Below are positions 28,378-37,156 of a DNA stretch of 50,832 bases, piece by piece. Every line of letters starts with the position of its first letter. Position 1 is the stretch's first letter. The stretch comes from Burkholderiales bacterium UBA4615 (GTDB lineage Bacteria > Pseudomonadota > Gammaproteobacteria > Burkholderiales > Burkholderiaceae_E): NCBI GenBank assembly GCA_002386465.1, contig DGIT01000117.1, forward strand, positions 1 to 50,832, written 5' to 3'. A program made the translations under genes and the position numbers. The notes beneath the pieces are model-generated. The model did no database searches and was not told the DNA's origin. It saw only the letters and a list, made by a program, of their open reading frames with translations.

Positions 28378-29586
28378 ATGGCGATGAACATGCGGCGCTC
28401 GCTCGGCCGGCTCGTGCTGCTTTGGGCGGCGCTGATGGTGACCTTTCCGGCCCACGCAATCGGTGGCGACGATCTGTTGCTGCGCGCGTCGGTGGGTCTG
28501 CAGTACGAATCGAATCTGTTCAGATTGCCGGAGACGTTCGTCTTTCCCGGACTCGATTCACGCTCAGATGTGCTGATGGTCTCAAGCGTGGGCCTGCTCA
28601 TCGAGCGCCCCTGGTCTTCTCAGGTGTTTCGCGCCTCGGCGAGCGTTGTAGATCGACGTTATGCCGAATACTCTCAGCTCAACGGCCTCGATCATGACGT
28701 TCTGCTCGGATGGCGGCTTTTGCACCGTGATCGTGATGCGCTCGACGTCTCTGTGAACCAATCCAGACAAACCCTTGGGTTTGCTGACGCGAGGATTCCT
28801 GGCCGCCCGTTCGTCGACACATTCGCCGTGCGCGCCACTGCCGCGGTAGAACTCGTACCGCGCTGGTCAGCGTTGTTTGGCGCCGGCCTGGTGACCACCG
28901 ACAACAGCCCCGGTACCCGCAGTAACCTGGACTACCAGCTCGTCTATTTCGAGACCGGCGCACGCTACGACTGGCGAACCGGGAGCGTCTTTGATTTCGT
29001 CTGGCGCCGCCAGTCGGCCGAATTCACGCAGCAGCCCCTCAGTTCCGTTGTTGCGAACAACGGTTACGACGAGGATCTCATTGGCCTGCGCATGACATGG
29101 CAGGTGTCTGAAATCACGTTGTTGTCCGGGCGAGTAGGGCTTCAACACCGTGATTACTATGCCCCGGGCCTCCAGACAAGGACGGGGCCGGGAGCAAATC
29201 TGACACTGGTCTGGCAACCACGCGGTGCCTGGCGCATCGATGCGGGTCTTCGCAGCGAACTCTCGGCCGCTGCCGAAATCAATGCGAGTTATGCACGGCT
29301 GAACGGGGTGAATGCGACAGCCACCTGGTTTGCAACCGGCAAGTCGCGTCTGCGGGCCGGTATCGACCTGCTTGATCGTCAGTTTCAGAACAACCTCGCC
29401 GCAGACCTTGCGCAGGTCCCCGCGCGTCAGGATCTGATCGTCGCTCTGACGGCTGGGCTATCGATTCAGTTGTGGCGAACACTCGAGCTGGCGGCAGATT
29501 GGCGGTTCGAGGATCGCAATTCGAATCAAAACAACTTCGACTATCGGGCGCACACCGTGCTCGTGCGATTGGGAGCGGTGTTCTGA
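28378..29586 (+). CDS. epsL: EpsL-like outer-membrane beta-barrel protein
   Basis: The product has 402 residues. A signal peptide (ending AHA near residue 26) is followed by beta-strand-rich sequence typical of EpsL exopolysaccharide-operon proteins (LLLRASVGLQYESNLFRL near the start; FDYRAHTVLVRLGAVF at the end, with a terminal Phe). It probably forms an outer-membrane barrel in exopolysaccharide export. Three in-frame ATGs (28378, 28384, 28390) are possible. The first is used, 22 bp after the sugar transferase stop; a longer frame would overlap the upstream gene. Confidence 0.85.
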   Translation: MAMNMRRSLGRLVLLWAALMVTFPAHAIGGDDLLLRASVGLQYESNLFRLPETFVFPGLDSRSDVLMVSSVGLLIERPWSSQVFRASASVVDRRYAEYSQLNGLDHDVLLGWRLLHRDRDALDVSVNQSRQTLGFADARIPGRPFVDTFAVRATAAVELVPRWSALFGAGLVTTDNSPGTRSNLDYQLVYFETGARYDWRTGSVFDFVWRRQSAEFTQQPLSSVVANNGYDEDLIGLRMTWQVSEITLLSGRVGLQHRDYYAPGLQTRTGPGANLTLVWQPRGAWRIDAGLRSELSAAAEINASYARLNGVNATATWFATGKSRLRAGIDLLDRQFQNNLAADLAQVPARQDLIVALTAGLSIQLWRTLELAADWRFEDRNSNQNNFDYRAHTVLVRLGAVF

Positions 29587-29588
29587 CC

Positions 29589-30995
29589 ATGGCATTCAAC
29601 CAGTTCTTGCGCATTCTCAAATCTCGAATCGGCCTGATGCTCTTGGTGTTTTTGCTGACGCTTGCTGCAGGCGTGGGCGGGACGTTGTACTGGCCGAAGA
29701 AATACACCGCGACGGCACTGGTGATGGTGGACCTGAAGCTCGCTAATCCGGTGACCGGCCTGCCCATGGCGATGCAAGCGTCTGGAAACTACCTGGCGAC
29801 CGAAATAGACGTGATTCGCAGTCAACGTGTAGCCCTGCGTGTGGTGGATGCACTCAAGCTGGTGCAAAGCCCCGAGCTGCGCCAAGAGCATGTCCGAAGC
29901 GAGTCCACCAGTCCCTTGCGCGAATGGATTGCAGAGCTGCTCCTCACGCAGCTCAAGGTCAAGCCGGCTCGGGAGTCCTCGATTCTGGAGTTGTCGTTTT
30001 CCGGACTGGAGCCTAGGTTCGCGGCTGGCGTGGCCAACGCTTTCGCTCAAGCCTACATCGACACAACGCTGGACTTGAGAGTCGATCCGGCTCGTCAGCA
30101 GTCGGTGTGGTACGACGAGCGTACGGCCAAGATTCGCTCAAATCTGGAGGCGTCCCAGTCAAAGCTTGGCGATTATCAGCGCGAGACCAAGATCGTTTCA
30201 CTAGATGAACGGCTAGATGTTGAAAATGCCCGCCTGCAGGAGCTCTCCAGTCAGCTCGTTTCGTTGCAGGCATTGGCTTCCGAGACGACGCGCCGGGCTG
30301 CCCTTGCAGATAAGGCGGCGAAGGCCGGGTCGCTCAGTCTGTCGGAGTTGCCTGAAGTTCAGCAGAACGGGCTAGTGCAATCGCTCAAAGCCGAGTTGAG
30401 TCGCCTTGAGGCAAGACGCGCCGAGTTACGCGCCAATTTCGGCGCCAACCACCCCGACAATCTCAAGCTCACCGAGGAGGTCGACTCGATACGTCAACGC
30501 GTTGATCGCGAGATGGTCAACGTATCGCAGTCTCTCGGGCGGACCAGTGAATTGACCCGTCAGCGGGTCGCTGATCTGCGTGAGTCGCTTGAGTCTCAAC
30601 GCGAAAAAGTGATCCAGCTCAAGAGCAAGCGGGATCAATTCACGGTGCTCACCCGTGACGTCGAAGCTGCACAGCGCGCCTTTGACGAAGTGGCGCTGCG
30701 CTCAAGCAAAGCAGGCCTGGAGAGCCAGGTTCGGCAGACCAACGTGTCGATTCTCGATGCCGCGCTGCCTCCTTCCAAGCCGTCATCCCCGCTGATGATT
30801 GTCAACGTGATTGTCTCGCTGGTCCTGGGGAGTCTTGCTGCCATCAGCGCGGCACTGGCGGCCGAGCTGCCCAATCGGAAAAACCATTCCGTAGCGGATG
30901 CGGTCGAAGCCTCGGAGTTACCCCTGTTGGGTCACGTGGGTGTCCGTAAGCGACGGCTTCTGCGCAGCCCGCATCCAGCGCTCGCTCGCTATTGA
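29589..30995 (+). CDS. epsF: Chain-length determinant protein EpsF (Wzz/PCP family)
   Basis: The product has 468 residues. Inner-membrane anchors at about 13-35 and 408-435 flank a periplasmic coiled-coil domain. The N-terminal Wzz region contains YTATALVMVDLK and YLATEIDVIRSQRVALRVV. The coil contains DERLDVENARLQELSSQL, and a Pro-rich PSKPSSP precedes the second helix, as in the family. It controls polymer length and bridges the EpsG ATPase and EpsE. The ATG is 2 bp after the epsL stop. A paralogue with the same DERLDVE...RLQELS block lies at 46918-48408. Confidence 0.93.
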   Translation: MAFNQFLRILKSRIGLMLLVFLLTLAAGVGGTLYWPKKYTATALVMVDLKLANPVTGLPMAMQASGNYLATEIDVIRSQRVALRVVDALKLVQSPELRQEHVRSESTSPLREWIAELLLTQLKVKPARESSILELSFSGLEPRFAAGVANAFAQAYIDTTLDLRVDPARQQSVWYDERTAKIRSNLEASQSKLGDYQRETKIVSLDERLDVENARLQELSSQLVSLQALASETTRRAALADKAAKAGSLSLSELPEVQQNGLVQSLKAELSRLEARRAELRANFGANHPDNLKLTEEVDSIRQRVDREMVNVSQSLGRTSELTRQRVADLRESLESQREKVIQLKSKRDQFTVLTRDVEAAQRAFDEVALRSSKAGLESQVRQTNVSILDAALPPSKPSSPLMIVNVIVSLVLGSLAAISAALAAELPNRKNHSVADAVEASELPLLGHVGVRKRRLLRSPHPALARY

Positions 30996-31015
30996 CGCAT
31001 CCCAGGAGGCTCATC

Positions 31016-31942
31016 ATGAATTCACCCGAAGCGATCTTCCCCCACTCAGAGCAGCCGTCGTTCAACTTGTTTAACAACAGCGCCAGCCTGCACGCAGAGG
31101 TGGCGTCTAGGGCGAAGTTGGGCGAGGTGATGCGCAAGATCAAGGCCATCGACGACAGCAGCCTTGAGCGCATCGTGAGCCATCAGCAGAACACCGGTCA
31201 GCTGTTCGGCCAGGCTGCAGTGGAGCTGAAGCTGGTTGATGAGTCCACACTTGCCCGAGCCCTGGCTGAGCAGGAGTCGCTCGCGGTCGGTTCAGATATG
31301 GGCGCACAGTTATCGCGCGAACTGATTGCGGCGCACGATCCGTTCAACGACGAAGTTGAGTCACTGCGCTCATTGCGCACCAGCATGCTCTTCGAGATGC
31401 GTCGGCTATCCGACCGCGGCGGCGCGCGCTCAGTTGCGCTGGTGAGCCCCGATCACGGCGAAGGTCGCAGCTGGATCGCAGGAAATCTGGCAGTTGTGTT
31501 TGCGCAGTTAGGGATGCGAACGCTTCTGATTGATGCCGATCTGCGTCGACCGAGACAGCACATGCTGTTTAATCAGTCCGGACATGATGGCCTGGTTCCG
31601 TGGTTGTCTGGTCGTACGTCGAGTCCGATGATCAGGACGGTCGAAGCGGTCCCTCATCTGCATCTGCTCGCTGCAGGAAGCCGCCCGCCTAACCCGCAGG
31701 AATTGCTGAGCGGTGATCCGTTTCGTACGGTGCTCGATGCGGTCTCACAGAGTGCCGCGATCGCAATCGTCGACACGCCACCCGCCGAGCATTACGCCGA
31801 CTTCACCTTCGCAGTGCTGGCAACCGAGGCGGTCGTGGTGGTGGTGAAACGGGGCAGCCCGCAGCGCCGGACCCGAGCACTGGTCGAACGGCTGCGCGCC
31901 CTGGGGCGGCCTCCTATTGGCATCGTCTTCAATCAACGCTGA
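31016..31942 (+). CDS. epsG: EpsG family P-loop ATPase (tyrosine-kinase-like)
   Basis: The product has 308 residues. An N-terminal helical region with a GspE/MshEN-like feel (LGEVMRKIKAIDDSSLERIVSHQQ; AAVELKLVDESTLARALAEQ) precedes a BY-kinase-type P-loop domain. Walker A is HGEGRSW (148-153) with Arg in place of the usual Lys, Walker A' is LLIDADLR (170-177), and the Walker B-like segment is IAIVDTPP (249-256). No tyrosine-rich tail is present. It would couple ATP to EpsF chain-length control. AGGAGG lies 8 bp upstream of the ATG, and the stop overlaps the next start (TGATG). Confidence 0.9.
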   Translation: MNSPEAIFPHSEQPSFNLFNNSASLHAEVASRAKLGEVMRKIKAIDDSSLERIVSHQQNTGQLFGQAAVELKLVDESTLARALAEQESLAVGSDMGAQLSRELIAAHDPFNDEVESLRSLRTSMLFEMRRLSDRGGARSVALVSPDHGEGRSWIAGNLAVVFAQLGMRTLLIDADLRRPRQHMLFNQSGHDGLVPWLSGRTSSPMIRTVEAVPHLHLLAAGSRPPNPQELLSGDPFRTVLDAVSQSAAIAIVDTPPAEHYADFTFAVLATEAVVVVVKRGSPQRRTRALVERLRALGRPPIGIVFNQR

Positions 31943-32805
31943 TGAAAACCCTTACCCAACCCACCTTGTCGGCCGCATGGCCGATCACAGTGCTGCCGAT
32001 TGCGATCGGTCTGTTGCTGATGTACATCCCGACCTTCATCGGGGTGGCGCGCACCTTCTGGAGCCAGGAACGGGGCACAGCGGGCCCCATCATTCTCGCT
32101 ATTTGCGCCTGGCTGGTCTGGACCAAGCGTGAGGCACTGAGCAGCTTGCCATCTGCGTCTGGCACGGCATATCGAGCCACGCTGCTGTTCATTTTTGGCT
32201 TGGCCTGCTACGTGATTGGCCGCTCACAGGAGTTGCACGTTCTGGAGGTTGGTTCGATCATTCCAGTGTGTGCCGCCGTCATCTGGGCGATGCGTGGCAT
32301 GGCGGGCCTTCGGGTCATGTGGTTCGTGCTGTTCTTTCTGCTCTTCGTCATTCCTCTGCCAGGCTCATTGCTGGATGCCATTCTCGTCCCGCTCAAGCAG
32401 CAGGTCTCGATGGTGTCGGAGTCGATCATGTATGCGCTCGGGTTTCCCGTGGCGCGCTCTGGCGTGGTCATCAGTATCGGGCAGTATCAGCTTCTGATCG
32501 CCGACGCCTGCTCAGGTTTGAGCTCAATGATTTCACTGACCGGAATCGGCCTGGTTTATGTCTACCTGGCGCGTAATCCGGGCCTCTGGCACAACGCCGT
32601 GCTGTTGTTGGCTGTTCTGCCCATCGCATTTATCGCAAACATCGCCCGAGTCTGCCTGCTCATGTGGGTGACTTATGCGTTCGGCGAGTCGGCCGGGCAG
32701 CAGTTTCATGATCAAGCGGGTTATCTCGAGATCGTTCTGGCCTTTGCACTGTTCTTCGGGCTGGACGCGCTGATCAACATCTTCCGTAGGCGGATGGCGA
32801 AATGA
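31942..32805 (+). CDS. xrtB: Exosortase B (XrtB)
   Basis: The product has 287 residues and about eight transmembrane helices. This is the membrane cysteine transpeptidase/protease that processes PEP-CTERM proteins. The catalytic triad is visible: Cys190 in IADACSGLSSM, Arg236 in IANIARVCLLMW, and His256 in QFHDQAGYLE. In this cluster type it is the EpsH-like member paired with EpsI, which follows with a 4-bp overlap. The three VPEPxEW proteins in the window (4703, 41951, 45243) fit its known signal type. Confidence 0.95.
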   Translation: MKTLTQPTLSAAWPITVLPIAIGLLLMYIPTFIGVARTFWSQERGTAGPIILAICAWLVWTKREALSSLPSASGTAYRATLLFIFGLACYVIGRSQELHVLEVGSIIPVCAAVIWAMRGMAGLRVMWFVLFFLLFVIPLPGSLLDAILVPLKQQVSMVSESIMYALGFPVARSGVVISIGQYQLLIADACSGLSSMISLTGIGLVYVYLARNPGLWHNAVLLLAVLPIAFIANIARVCLLMWVTYAFGESAGQQFHDQAGYLEIVLAFALFFGLDALINIFRRRMAK

Positions 32806-33527
32806 ATGCCAAGCACATTCCTGCATGGACCTGGGTCTGGTCAGTCGCCATGGGTGCGGCGGTCGCATTGGCGGCATGGCTGACCCCGACGCATTCGATG
32901 GTCGTACCAGGCTCAGTGGATCTGGAGGCAGCGATTCCAAAGGCCTTTGGGCAATGGACCCATATGCCCACGGCTGCGATGCAGGTCAACCTTGCGCTCA
33001 AGCGAGGCGACGATGACCTGTCCGATCAGGTCTATGACCAGATCCTGATGCGCACGTATCGCAATGTGAAGGGTGAGTCGGTGATGTTGGCGCTCGCGTG
33101 GGGTCGTCAACAGCGCCAGGAGGTCAAGATTCATCGCCCTGAGTTGTGCTACGTCGCGCAGGGATTCACGATCTCCACCAACCGCCCGTTCGAACCGATC
33201 GGTTCACCCGGGCCCTCAGGGCGCGCGATGGTGGCTACTCATCCACGCCGGGTCGAGCCCGTGCTTTATTGGGTGCGAATCGGAAACACCATCTCAAGCA
33301 GTGCCTGGAATACCCGCTTGTACATCCTGAGCGAGGGCCTGAAGGGACGCATCCCAGACGGCATTCTTGTTCGGACCTCGCAGATTGTGCGCACCACAGA
33401 TGGCGTGGCGCGCTCTCACGAACTGCAAAGTGCTTTTCTGCGTGAACTGGTCGACGCCCTGCCAACCGAGCACAAGGCGCTCCTGGTGCCCGTCGTCAGC
33501 GACACCCTGGCCGGGCTCTCCAGATGA
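32802..33527 (+). CDS. epsI: Exosortase-associated protein EpsI
   Basis: The product has 241 residues. One N-terminal membrane helix (about 10-27) precedes the periplasmic EpsI domain (AFGQWTHMP...DQVYDQILMRTYRNVKGESVMLALAWG, then QEVKIHRPELCYVAQGF with the typical single Cys, and VLYWVRIG). EpsI family proteins always accompany certain exosortases and are thought to assist exopolysaccharide export or exosortase function. It overlaps xrtB and the next gene by 4 bp each (ATGA), so all three are translationally coupled. Confidence 0.93.
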   Translation: MNAKHIPAWTWVWSVAMGAAVALAAWLTPTHSMVVPGSVDLEAAIPKAFGQWTHMPTAAMQVNLALKRGDDDLSDQVYDQILMRTYRNVKGESVMLALAWGRQQRQEVKIHRPELCYVAQGFTISTNRPFEPIGSPGPSGRAMVATHPRRVEPVLYWVRIGNTISSSAWNTRLYILSEGLKGRIPDGILVRTSQIVRTTDGVARSHELQSAFLRELVDALPTEHKALLVPVVSDTLAGLSR

Positions 33528-34786
33528 ATGGTCAGCAGATCCCGCGGCCGATGCCCTGGTACTTCAGCCCCAGAGTGCTCGTGCTGGGTGGCTTGATTCC
33601 GTTCTATCTGGCGCTGTGGCTGTTCAACGATGTCTTCCAGCTCCAGCTCAGCACGGCCAAGGGCTTCAACTTCTTCCATGGCGAAGCCTTCCTGGCCGGA
33701 CTCGCCGGATTGGTGGCGTTGGCCTATGGCACGTTGCTGCCCGTCAATGTGTTCAGTATCCGAAATCCCCGCTGGCGCGGCCTGGCGCCGCCAATCTGGT
33801 TCGTTCAGATCGTGGGCGTCTTGGCGCTCATCGGCTATGTGTACTGGTTCAAGGATATTTTGCTCAGACCCCAGGAATGGTTGGGCATCATCAGCCACGC
33901 CAGTGCGTCCAGTTACGCCGTGCGGTCCAATCTGGAGCGCGGCGCAGGCATTGCCAGTCTGGCTTCTCTGGGTCTCGCATTCTTTGCTTTGCTGTCTCAT
34001 CAGATTTGGGTCGTCCGCCGCAATGCAATCACCTGGCCGACTAAGTTCTTGGCGCTCTTGCTTGCATTTTTCACGGTGTTTCGCTCTTTCGCCTGGGCCG
34101 AGCGGTTGGCGGTGTTCGAGGCTTTATTTGTGGTCGGACTATTTTGGCTGGGGTTTTCAGACCGCGCTGCCCGCGGCTGGATTGGCCGGATCAAGCCGCT
34201 CATGCCGGTGTTGGCGCTGGGTGCGGTGGTACTGATCTTCGGAGCAGGCGAATACTTCCGCTCATGGAGTCACTACTCGAAGTTTGAAACAGACTACTGG
34301 GGCTTCATCGGACAGCGGCTGGTCAACTACTATTTTCAAGCGCTCAATACGGGCGCCGGGATGATCTCGGTGCTCGACTGGCCGACATACCAGTTCAGCT
34401 ATCTGCTCGAGTGGCTGCACAAGTTTCCCGTGCTGCTCGGTCCGATCACGCGTTACTTGACGCAAGTCGAGCCCAACACTTTCCTGGAGCGATTCGGAGA
34501 CCCTGAGTTCAACAATCCCTCCGGGCTGTTCAGCGTGTTCTACGATGTCGGGCTTGCACCAGGCATCCTGCTGCTGGCGCTCACCGGCACCCTGGCGCAA
34601 AGCGCTTACCGTGCCTTTCAGGACAGCGGCAATGTGCTGGGGTTGCTTTTCCCCGTGTTTTTTCTCGCGCTGATCGAGCTGTTCCGCTACTGGTACCTGG
34701 GTAACAGCCGCTCCTTTCTGTTCGTACTCGCGCTCATTTTTGCAGCGTTGCTGGCTCGCCCCGCAGCGGATCGACTCAGGCCATGA
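33524..34786 (+). CDS. Wzy-like oligosaccharide repeat-unit polymerase
   Basis: The product has 420 residues and is very hydrophobic, with about ten to eleven membrane helices and a larger periplasmic loop (around residues 240-340: WSHYSKFETDYWGFIGQRLVN; TRYLTQVEPNTFLERFGDPEF NNPSGLFSVFYDVG). The PSGLFSVFYDVG segment matches the late conserved part of O-antigen/oligosaccharide repeat polymerases. It would join lipid-linked repeat units in the periplasm. It overlaps epsI and the downstream gene by 4 bp. The family is assigned from topology and the PSG...YDxG motif. Confidence 0.82.
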   Translation: MNGQQIPRPMPWYFSPRVLVLGGLIPFYLALWLFNDVFQLQLSTAKGFNFFHGEAFLAGLAGLVALAYGTLLPVNVFSIRNPRWRGLAPPIWFVQIVGVLALIGYVYWFKDILLRPQEWLGIISHASASSYAVRSNLERGAGIASLASLGLAFFALLSHQIWVVRRNAITWPTKFLALLLAFFTVFRSFAWAERLAVFEALFVVGLFWLGFSDRAARGWIGRIKPLMPVLALGAVVLIFGAGEYFRSWSHYSKFETDYWGFIGQRLVNYYFQALNTGAGMISVLDWPTYQFSYLLEWLHKFPVLLGPITRYLTQVEPNTFLERFGDPEFNNPSGLFSVFYDVGLAPGILLLALTGTLAQSAYRAFQDSGNVLGLLFPVFFLALIELFRYWYLGNSRSFLFVLALIFAALLARPAADRLRP

Positions 34787-36120
34787 GCCTACTCGGGCGA
34801 CGTGTTGTATTGCGAGCTGGTGCGGCGCACCTTGGCTTGGCGCTAGCCGGATGCCGGACCCCGCAAGCGTCAGAGCGTACCGAGGCGCTCGTCTCTTCGC
34901 TTTCCGAGGCGATTCGGGCTCTCAAGCATCCACAGGCACGCGTGCGACTGACTTCTGGAGACCATCCGCTGCGTAACCCGCAGGTTTGGGACGGGTTGTC
35001 CGGGCGCCTGTCGTTTGAGCCCGGGGCAAGACTGCTGGCAATGCATCGCGATGAGGGTGGATTGCGCTTCGTGCACTGCAATCAGCTCTTCCTTGATGGC
35101 CTCGACCTGACATGGGAAGGCGCGGCGCGGACCCGCTCGCACTTCGGTGCAGGCGTGATGTTCGTTGCCAGCGGGGACGTTGGCATCGCGCACTCCCGCA
35201 TACACGGCGCGCCCGGTGCGGGTCTGCACTTTGATGTTTGCCACAAAGTTCAGGTCGACACGATCCGGGTCAGTTCAAGCGGCGCAGATGGCGTGCATTT
35301 TGCTAATTGCCGTCAGGTGCAGGCGCGAGCGCTCATGACCTCTGACACCGGCGATGACGGTGTCGCGTGTGTCGACTACGACAGCAAGCCGCCCGGGGGC
35401 GATGTTGAGCTCAGCGCGCTGGATATTCGTGCATCCAGGGCGCGCGGCCTGGCCGTCGTGGGCACGGCTCGGGTCAGTGTCACCGACTTCCGGATTGCCC
35501 GAACGGCGTCCAGCGGTGTGCTGGTTGCCCAGGACGGTCACTACAAGACGCGGCGCCCGGAAGGGGTGAAGTTGGCGACAGGGAGCATCGTCGATGGCGG
35601 GCGCCTCGAACCGCCCGCAGGCAATCGCTTCGGCATCGAGGTCAATCATGCTACCGGCGTTCAACTGAGTGATATTGAAGTGTCCTCGCCCTTCACTCGC
35701 GCGGTGTCCGTTGTGAATACCGCAGGCGAAGTGCGGTTGTCCGGTTTGCGAGTGAAGTCTGACGCCTCGGGTGTGCCGGCACTTGAATGCCGCCATAGCG
35801 AGCAGGTGCGACTCGAGCGCATCGCGATCTCTGGCGGGGCGCGACTGGCGATGCTTTTCGAAGACTGCCGAACTTTGCACCTGGAGTCTGCCACGCTGTC
35901 GCCAGCCCTTGATGGCTCCGACATCGTGTTTGCACGACTTGATCGGATTGGATCCGCCGTCATCGGACCGATACGCATGGATGCTCCCGGGCGGGCATCG
36001 ATCCAAATTGAAGCGGGGGTATCGGGCGTGATGCAGCCGATCACAGGACCAGACGCCCCGCGACTGATCAACCGCAGTGCAGCACTTAGGCTGGAGCCTA
36101 TCCATGCAACGCGACGATGA
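34783..36120 (+). CDS. Right-handed beta-helix lipoprotein, possible polysaccharide-active enzyme
   Basis: The product has 445 residues. The N-terminus carries a twin-arginine-like GRRVVLRAG and a lipobox ALAGC (Cys24), so it is probably a Tat-exported lipoprotein. The body has parallel beta-helix repeats (GADGVHFANCRQVQARALM; DTGDDGVACVDYD; GLAVVGTARVSVTDFRIAR) like pectate lyases or glycoside hydrolase family 28. The DTGDDGVA stretch near residue 188 recalls the acidic GH28 site, but the full GH28 motif set is not evident. In an exopolysaccharide operon it may trim or modify the polymer. It overlaps both neighbours. Confidence 0.75.
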   Translation: MSLLGRRVVLRAGAAHLGLALAGCRTPQASERTEALVSSLSEAIRALKHPQARVRLTSGDHPLRNPQVWDGLSGRLSFEPGARLLAMHRDEGGLRFVHCNQLFLDGLDLTWEGAARTRSHFGAGVMFVASGDVGIAHSRIHGAPGAGLHFDVCHKVQVDTIRVSSSGADGVHFANCRQVQARALMTSDTGDDGVACVDYDSKPPGGDVELSALDIRASRARGLAVVGTARVSVTDFRIARTASSGVLVAQDGHYKTRRPEGVKLATGSIVDGGRLEPPAGNRFGIEVNHATGVQLSDIEVSSPFTRAVSVVNTAGEVRLSGLRVKSDASGVPALECRHSEQVRLERIAISGGARLAMLFEDCRTLHLESATLSPALDGSDIVFARLDRIGSAVIGPIRMDAPGRASIQIEAGVSGVMQPITGPDAPRLINRSAALRLEPIHATRR

Positions 36121-37156
36121 AGGGCCGCCCGTGAGCCGGCTCGTGGTGCCCGGTCTTGTATCGGTCCTGATCAACAATTTCAACTATGGTCGGTATGTCG
36201 TGCAAGCCGCACGTTCAGCGCTCGAGCAAAGCTACCCCCATGTTGAAGTGATCGTGATCGATGACGGCTCGACCGACGACTCGCTGGCCCGTCTGGCTGA
36301 ATTGACCGATCCTCGGCTGACTGTCGTTAGTCAGCCGAATCAAGGGCAAGCCAGCGCCTGCAACCACGGGTGGCGCAGGGCCAGCGGTCAGTGGATTCTA
36401 TTTCTGGATGCTGACGATCTGATCGACTCTGACACGGTCGAGCGGGCCATCGGTTGCTGGCGCCCAGGTATGGTGAAGGTTCAGTTCGCCTTGCGCGTCA
36501 TCGACGCTGCAGGAGCGCCCACCGGGGCAATGCACCCGCCTGAACTGCAAGACCATGGGTGCGTGCAATCGGTGCTCAGGTACGGCCTGTACGCATCGCC
36601 ACCTGGAAGCGGCAATTTGTTTGCCCGCGATTTCGTCGACGCCGTCATGCCTATTGATCCTGAGCCGCTCTTCCGAAGTGGCGCCGATTCCTGGTGCATC
36701 CTTATGGCACCGTTCTTCGGCCAGATTCACTCGCTGGAATCAGCTGGCGGCAGTTACCGCGTCGACCGACCTGCTGGCGTCGATGCCTTGCGTGTGATCG
36801 GCAACATCAATGCGCGTGCGTCTTCCAATCTTGTCAAGACGATGGAGTGCACCTCAGCGGTTTTCGCAGCACTGCGGCGTCGGGGCTTGATTTCGCTGTT
36901 CCGACCTGCGCTGCCCTCACCCCCCTTGTTGCGAGCCTGGTGCATCGCTCGCCTGGAGGACGATCTGCCTCGGGGCGTCGCGCTCTGGAATGGACTGCCC
37001 GGGATCGCGACAGTCTGCAAATCGGTCATGGGTTGGCGAGCTTACTCATTGCGCAAGAAATTTATTTATATCGGCTATCTCGGGGTGTGCCTGTTGTTGC
37101 CAACCGGGGCAGCCCAACGCGCCGTCAAGGCCTTTAGCCATGCATTCGAAAAATAG
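36104..37156 (+). CDS. Family 2 glycosyltransferase
   Basis: The product has 350 residues. It has a GT-A fold: VSVLINNFNYGRYVVQAARS, then VEVIVIDDGSTDDS (nucleotide-sugar binding), QGQASACNHGWRRASGQW, and the metal-binding LFLDADD. An SGADSWCILMAP block follows. The C-terminus contains a hydrophobic helix (FIYIGYLGVCLLLPTG). It would add a sugar to the lipid-linked repeat unit on the cytoplasmic face. ATG 36104 overlaps the upstream gene by 17 bp and has GGAG 8 bp upstream; a GTG at 36131 is the alternative. Confidence 0.9.
   Translation: MQRDDEGPPVSRLVVPGLVSVLINNFNYGRYVVQAARSALEQSYPHVEVIVIDDGSTDDSLARLAELTDPRLTVVSQPNQGQASACNHGWRRASGQWILFLDADDLIDSDTVERAIGCWRPGMVKVQFALRVIDAAGAPTGAMHPPELQDHGCVQSVLRYGLYASPPGSGNLFARDFVDAVMPIDPEPLFRSGADSWCILMAPFFGQIHSLESAGGSYRVDRPAGVDALRVIGNINARASSNLVKTMECTSAVFAALRRRGLISLFRPALPSPPLLRAWCIARLEDDLPRGVALWNGLPGIATVCKSVMGWRAYSLRKKFIYIGYLGVCLLLPTGAAQRAVKAFSHAFEK

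Noticed and set aside
35939..35951. Intragenic match TTGATCGGATTGG to the tandem operator motif
   Set aside because: It lies deep inside a beta-helix coding region with no nearby start and has only part of the second 9-mer; treated as chance, and as a caution on motif specificity.
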